From Paragordius varius (taxonomy: Eukaryota; Nematomorpha): a DNA stretch of 64,000 bases. Below, piece by piece: positions 58,210-64,000 of the stretch; within the stretch, counting starts at the first letter, position 1, and each line of letters begins with the position of its first letter. The DNA is taken from positions 4,774,001 to 4,838,000 of the forward strand of contig OZ176056.1 in the NCBI GenBank assembly GCA_964247055.1, given 5' to 3'. The translations under genes and the position numbers were made by a program. The notes under the pieces are model-generated. The model had not been told where the DNA came from, made no database searches, and saw nothing but the letters and a program-made list of their open reading frames with translations.

Positions 58210-61200
58210 ATGGATCCCAAAAACGTTGAGAATGATAATAAAATTTTGATGGAAAACTTCCATGAAATTCCACTAAGCGAAAACCATGGTTCAAATATTC
58301 AAATTAATCCACTTGCCACACTTGGCAACACTGGGCAACCGTTGTCCAATGATACAAATCCCAAAGAACGAATTAGAATTGATGCGATAGTTCCGTCAGA
58401 ACATAAAAGTGCCCTTGGAAAACTTATCCTTAGTTCACTGTCTACCAGCCTTAACGTGGCCAATAAATGTATGTCCCATTCAATCCAACGCGTCGAAAAA
58501 AATTTGAAGCATCGGGTAAGAGACGCTAAAAGTTATGAACACATTTCACGGCCCAAAAAATGGTGGGAATTCGTCCTTTTATTTTCCATACTCATAGGGG
58601 TCGAATTTATACACGCGGTTGAGGCCATTTTCGTTAACCCCATACTTCTTGCCATAGGTATACCGGCTACGTTTGCAAGTATGATATGGAGTCTTAGCCC
58701 AGTCCTCGGTTTAATAACTGTCCCTATTTTAGGCTCCCTGAGTGACAAATGTAGCAGTAAATGGGGCCGAAGACGGCCTTTCATTTTTTTCTTTACTATG
58801 GGCATGATAATCGGATTAATACTGATTGGATTTGGACCAAATTTTAGCGTTAAACTAGGGGATGCTGAACTTAAGGAAGCCAAAAATTCACATGCTGTCA
58901 TGACATCACCAACAACTAACACATCAAGTGAATATCCCTTCCACGTAGGCATAGACACTGAAGCAAAACGTACTCAGCCCCATCCCTTATCATATAAATA
59001 CTTGTTAATTTTTATTTGCGCTGGGGTAGTTATCATGGATTATTCTGCCGACTCTGGCTCTTCCCCAGCTCTCAGCTACATGTTAGACATTACACTTTCC
59101 GAACAACATACGCTCGGTCTCACAATAGGTACTGCTATGACGGGAACTGGTGGTTTACTGGGTTATCTGGTAGGTGCTTTAGATTGGGAATCCTATTGGC
59201 ACAGTCCAGTGCTTCGAAATCAGTTCCAAATTGTTTTCATGATAGCTTTAGCACTTTTGATCGTGACGGCAACAATAACGCTAACGAGTTTTCGTGAGAT
59301 GCCACTTTACCACGTTAACGTAGATAAAGCTGAATATGCTAGTCGAATGGCACGAAGCAAATCTCTCTTATATGCCAGCGATCGAAGTATAAAACGAAAA
59401 TATAGTGTACGCACTCGTCCTTATGCTCATTCCATAAGCTATCTTCCTTCACCTCCGCTCTTTGGAGATATGAGCGATCTCAAAGGAGCCAAATTACCTA
59501 AAGGATATCGTGCAAGCTTACCCAACATCTCTTCAAAGAAAAAAAGTTTTTTCGACCGAAAAGCACCACGAATATCCATTTTTAGGAAGAAACCCGCCTC
59601 TCAAGTTAATCCAATCCTTCCTAATGGAAATGTATTACCACATGAAACACCATCTAAAGCAGTTCCTTTAACTCCCATCGTTATACGCATTCAAGATGAA
59701 GATGGAAAAAGCTTGGCACCTATCACTGAATTCGGAGAAAATTTGGATCATCCTATAGGAAACCAGTCACAGAATACCTTTCCAAGCAATGAAAGACCAG
59801 GAATACGGAAAAAATCACCTAAAAGTAGTAAAGATTCTTCGAGATCCAACAGTCCCAACCCTCGTCATAGGTATAAAACGTCATTTAGTTCTGTAATTTC
59901 ACACACAAAATTCCAGGATCTCATACTTGATAAGGGGATAAATCATTCCAGATTATCCATAACCGGTGGTACCAATCCATTAAGTGATACAAGTCGCAAA
60001 TCATCATTATCATCCCGTATTTCAGCAGATACCCCCAAGTAAATATATTCAATCACATTAATAAAACAAAAATTATAATCGTAACGATTTGGTTTAGATT
60101 GCAATATTTTTATCAAAATATGATTAGATCAAAGGATGACATGATGATCGGGTCGTCTTTGGACAAAAAGCAAACCCCATACACCAATCCTTTAACACTT
60201 AGTGGAGTAGATAGTGGTGAGTTAGCAATGGGTCCAGTTTTAAAAGAATTATCTAAAACCGATGGACAAAGTATGTTAACTTTAAAATAATCTATACAAT
60301 AAACAATACTTTTTAATTATCTCTGATACAATGTGTCAAAGTTAGTACGACTTGTGAAGAAAGTAATAAGCATCCTAATTAGGCTCAAAAGACATATAAG
60401 AAAATAAATAAATTCTATATACTCTTAATTGAATTTTTTTGCCATTATACCTATCTATTATTAAAAGTATATAAAAATAGACATTTCATGCCTTAAAAGT
60501 AGCCTAATTAGTTATAATCAGCTGTTAGGCATATTTTTGACTACTTCTGTTAATGGCTTTTAAGACACCAAAATTTATTTCGTCTATGGTATTATTCACT
60601 CTCTCTCTTTAAATCTCCCAAAACTCACAAACGAATTCCAAAATACTCTATGGATTTATATATATTATCTATTATACATTAAATAGATTTACAACAAATT
60701 TCTCCCATCCTATTAAACAACGTACCAGCATCAATTGAATCAAGGGAGTCACAACCTAACAGTCCTTCCCTTACAACTACGACTACAGATGAAGAAGATG
60801 ATATGAGCCTCAAGGAATACCTCATATCGATCGTTAAGATGCCTAGAATCTTGGCTTTTTTGTGTGCTACACATCTGTTTTGTTGGATGGCTTTTCTATG
60901 TTTCGCAACTTACTTCTCTGACTTCGTGGGCCAAAGCGTGTTTCGGGGAAGCCCAACTGCAAACCCTGGAACACCTGAGAATCTTTTGTATGAAGCGGGT
61001 GTTCGGTTTTCGTGTGTCGGCATGTTCGTATACGCTACAACATGTATACTATATTCGACACGCATAAAACCGTTTGCCTTGAGAATTGGTATAAAGCTTA
61101 CGATACATATATAATGTGCACATTTATGCCGTTTAATATTGTAGGCCAATTTGAAATACAGTAGCGTATGTTAGATAACAAATTTTGTCCATTAACAACG

Positions 61201-62812
61201 CAATGTAAGCTAAAAATAATTATTTAATTTTAACATTTTCTTGTCTTTTTCCATACACTATTGAGTTGCCAATTATTGACCAACTATAATGTGAATGGGC
61301 TAGCTTAAGTTTAAAAGTTTATTTGAAGGATGCGCACTCAAACATTACATTAGTACTAGAAAAGTTAGCAGACAGTATAGTACAGACATAATTTAACTTA
61401 CTCTTAATTAATATTATTAGTTTGCAATCAGTTTTTTTTCTTTGATGTTATATCTATAAACCTTTTTTATAGTTGTTTTGATGAGTTATAGTTCGCAACA
61501 GTCTTAAAATTTAAATTATTTTTTAGTACATACAATAAAAATGATAATTGACATATAAAATATAAACGGTTTTAAATCGAATAATAAAACATTGGTTATT
61601 GGCATATATATATATATATATGTATAACAGGAACCAAAAAAGTGTACATGTTTGGTATTGCTTTCTATGCTGTTTCAATGGCCATTCTCGCTGCGGCGCC
61701 ATACAAAGCATCTGTCGTTATTTTGTCCTCGGCCACAGGAATTATCCAAGCGACAATATTAAGTGTCCCGTTCATTTTTGTTTCATTGTACCATGAACAA
61801 GATATTGTAAGTTAAATATATGTATATATATAATAAATATTTTTTTGAGCTTTATGGGTTCTTCTCCTAACTAATTAAAATAGGGTAAAGGACGAAATGT
61901 CTTCGTTCCAGTTGTTTCAAAAAAAAACAATTTTAATTATTTGTCGGTTGATTAATACATATAATCAATTAATTTTTGAATATAATGTGAATAGATGGAC
62001 GCCACATAAACAAAAATTTAAGGTTTAATTATTTATATAAAATTAAAATTTTACCTGTATAAAATAATACAATATTAATAATAAGTAATTAAATCAAAAG
62101 AAGGATAAAACTTAAGTATTTTTTGAACCATTTAAGTCTTTCTGGTTCCAACATGGTTTTGAAAAATTGTAGTTCATTCCAAGTATAAATCCCCTTTATA
62201 TATTATAAATAACAAATGATTTCATTTAACATATTAAGAATTTGAACACTGTCATTGATTGCAAAAAATAAGTTTTAGGGTATAACTTTTCTAAATATAT
62301 TATAAATTTATAATGAATTTTTTTCATGCAACACAGTTATAAAATACTTCACTACAAATAAGTCAGGGTTAGTTTATCCACTATTCGAAGATGAATGCAT
62401 GAATTATATGTAAAAATTTAATAAGTTGGCCTTTTAAAATTTTATGTTGATCTCTTGAAAAGATTTTTTTACGATACGTACTTATGAGTGGTAATTAATT
62501 ATCCATACAATTTTTTTAAACCATATTTACATTTTATAGTTTCGGATTGAACACCAAAAAGCTGACAGGAAACGCATACAAAAACTTGAAGACTCTAATG
62601 AACCAAATTCTGCCGCTATAGTTTATAAGAAACGTGGAACAGGTACAGATGTCGCTATCGTGAGTTCTATGGTATTTTGGGCACAATTAACTATTTCACT
62701 CACGATGGGTAAACTCATAGATGTGTTTAATTCCACGTTAGTTATTCCGCTCTATGGGTGTGCACATGCCCTTATTGCATTGGCCATCTCTTTTTTCATA
62801 AAAAATGCTTAG
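58210..62812 (+). CDS. SLC45-family proton-coupled transporter (SLC45A1/A4-like)
   Basis: Five exons: 58210-60038, 60098-60270, 60687-61088, 61631-61806 and 62540-62812, giving 950 codons plus TAG with all GT-AG junctions in phase. A 12-helix MFS carrier: WWEFVLLFSILIGVEFIHAV starts helix 1 (residue 118). The family signature GSLSDKCSSKWGRRRPFI follows helix 2 (residues 175-192), and FICAGVVIMDYSADSGSSPA is helix 4. After a cytoplasmic loop of about 345 Ser/Lys-rich residues the second half begins with LAFLCATHLFCWMAFLCFAT and YFSDFVGQSVFRGSP. It ends with helix 11 (RGTGTDVAIVSSMVFWAQL) and helix 12. The long central loop fits SLC45A1/A4 rather than A2/A3. Characterised relatives move sugars with protons across membranes, but the substrate cannot be told here. 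It is longer than human SLC45A1/A4 (about 750-770) because of the loop and N-terminus. Start: first in-frame ATG. A candidate AATAAA lies at 63064. Confidence 0.93.
61128..61303. repeat. fold-back element related to 21-170, in SLC45 intron 3
   Basis: The right arm CTTTTTCCATACACTATTGA with CTATAATGTGAA matches the right arm at 113-170; the left arm (CCAATTTGAAATACAG...GCGTATG) is a weaker inverted match. Confidence 0.5.
61603..61621. repeat. (TA)n microsatellite near the exon 4 acceptor of SLC45
   Basis: About 9 TA units, ending 9 nt before exon 4 (acceptor ACAG at 61630). Confidence 0.9.
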
Positions 62813-63145
62813 ATACCATAAAAGGTTTGGGAGTTTTGAGGTGAGTTATTTTGATATAATATTGTAAAAAAGTGCAATTTTTTAGCCACAAAAATCAAGG
62901 TAACAAGATTCATTATATTTTCCAAATTGTTATTAATTTATTAACTTAATATTACTTTATTGATACAAATATATCTCGATTACTATACAACATGCTAAAT
63001 AATGTGATCTCATGCATAAATATCATTTCTAATCCATCAAAACATTATGTGGTGTACAATTATAATAAAAACTACATTACATTGACTAAATTATTATGTA
63101 TTATTATTAATTATAGACAATTGTAAAATTAATTTTAAACATTAA

Positions 63146-63180
<35 letters not shown>

Positions 63181-63429
63181 TACTATTACTCAGACCTATT
63201 TGGTTTTAACCATTTGTTTAAAAAAAGGACTTCTTGATCAAATAATTCCCGTTTTCCTGTTCCTAAGAAATTTTGGTAAAATTTTTAAATTAGAGATCGC
63301 CCGTTTTTAAATATACTATGTGGATAAAACATAACATAAATTTAAGTATAGAATTTAAAATTTTATATGCTCTCTTTCAGAAAAAAACCATCTCAAATAA
63401 ATTAAAAAATAGGGCTTACCGTCCAAAAT
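62813..63429. other. 3' flank of SLC45 with a (TA)n run
   Basis: AT-rich, with (TA)n at 63149-63177 and AATAAA hexamers at 63064. Nothing else recognised. Confidence 0.5.
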
Positions 63430-64000
63430 TAAAGAAAGAAATATTCTGATGAAATGGGAAAATATATCAGAATTATCATTGTGCTTTTGGTTTTGGCCCT
63501 GAATGATGGAAAATTATTTACACTTTTGTGGTACATGCTCCATATCGGGAAATGGAATTTGCTCGCATTTTGTTAAATATTTTTTTCGGAAGAAATCACA
63601 ATGATTCATTCCAATGATATCAGTAAAATTCCTATACTAAATATAAAGAGCAAAATAACATTATATATTTTTTGATATGGACTTAAAGTCCCTATATCTT
63701 CGCCCTTTTAAAATGGACTAGTTATTTTATAAACGCAAAATTGAGATTTCGCGATAAAATTTTAAAATCTATGCTAAATTTGGATCAAATTTTCTGAAGT
63801 TAAAACTTTGTTCGAAATTCAATTTTAAGCCAATTTTCGTTGAAGCATACTACATACTCTTTTAAGGCATGATGGAAACGGTATAATAACGTTTTAAAAT
63901 ATTATACAAACATTTTATTATAAAATTTAATGATGCTGAACATTACTATCACTTCAGTTTTTTGCTTAAAATATTTTTTATTCTTAAAATTAAAATAAAA
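63430..64000. repeat. arm of the fold-back repeat family, cut by the window edge
   Basis: Starts AAGAAATATTCTGATGAAAT with ATTATCATTGTGCTTTTGG. It continues through TGGACTTAAAGTCCC, TTATAAACGCAAAATTGAGA and GGCATGATGGAAACGG to TTTAATGATGCTGAACATTA, the longest uninterrupted unit in the window. Confidence 0.65.

Overview
The window is strongly AT-rich nuclear DNA from an animal-like eukaryote. Genes are split by spliceosomal introns. The best-supported genes are metazoan families (LYSMD1/2, TFIP11, SLC45), and decayed hAT, mariner, piggyBac-like and LINE elements fill most of the rest. The proteins are divergent from their human relatives and intron sizes run from 25 nt to several kb. That combination resembles a fast-evolving, perhaps parasitic lineage, but I cannot name the phylum.

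Layout. (1) 1-9000: the 5' part of a predicted secreted, cysteine-containing protein gene on the + strand, exons 1685-8984. Its large introns hold a nest of transposons (a short inverted-repeat MITE, split by a hAT element, itself split by a hAT MITE) and a mariner copy. (2) 10.7-30.8 kb: scattered minus-strand exons that probably belong to one or more secreted proteins with repeated Ig/cadherin-like (He_PIG-type) half-domains and tiny phase 1-1 exons carrying Ser-Gly motifs; two domain exons carry an in-frame TGA. Between them lie a second mariner, fold-back repeats, a FAM200/ZBED5-like hAT with a perfect target-site duplication, and a LINE. (3) 31-39.4 kb: a transposon graveyard with a TTAA-flanked MITE, a broken LTR-retrotransposon fossil sitting inside a hAT MITE, an endonuclease/RT LINE on the minus strand, a fold-back element and another hAT copy. 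(4) 39.9-42.6 kb: a LYSMD1/2-type LysM gene whose LysM domain is interrupted by a 25-nt intron. (5) 44.8-55.6 kb: a complete 18-exon TFIP11 (spliceosome-disassembly G-patch factor) gene. (6) 58.2-62.8 kb: a complete 5-exon SLC45-family transporter gene. The last 600 bp are another fold-back repeat running off the edge.

The three well-supported genes share the + strand but have unrelated jobs (unknown LysM protein, splicing, membrane transport); nothing suggests co-regulation. I joined exons by hand from homology, splice signals and reading phase. The TFIP11 (1095 codons plus stop), SLC45 (950 plus stop) and LYSMD (359 plus stop) models each close exactly in frame. No rRNA, tRNA or CRISPR array was recognised.
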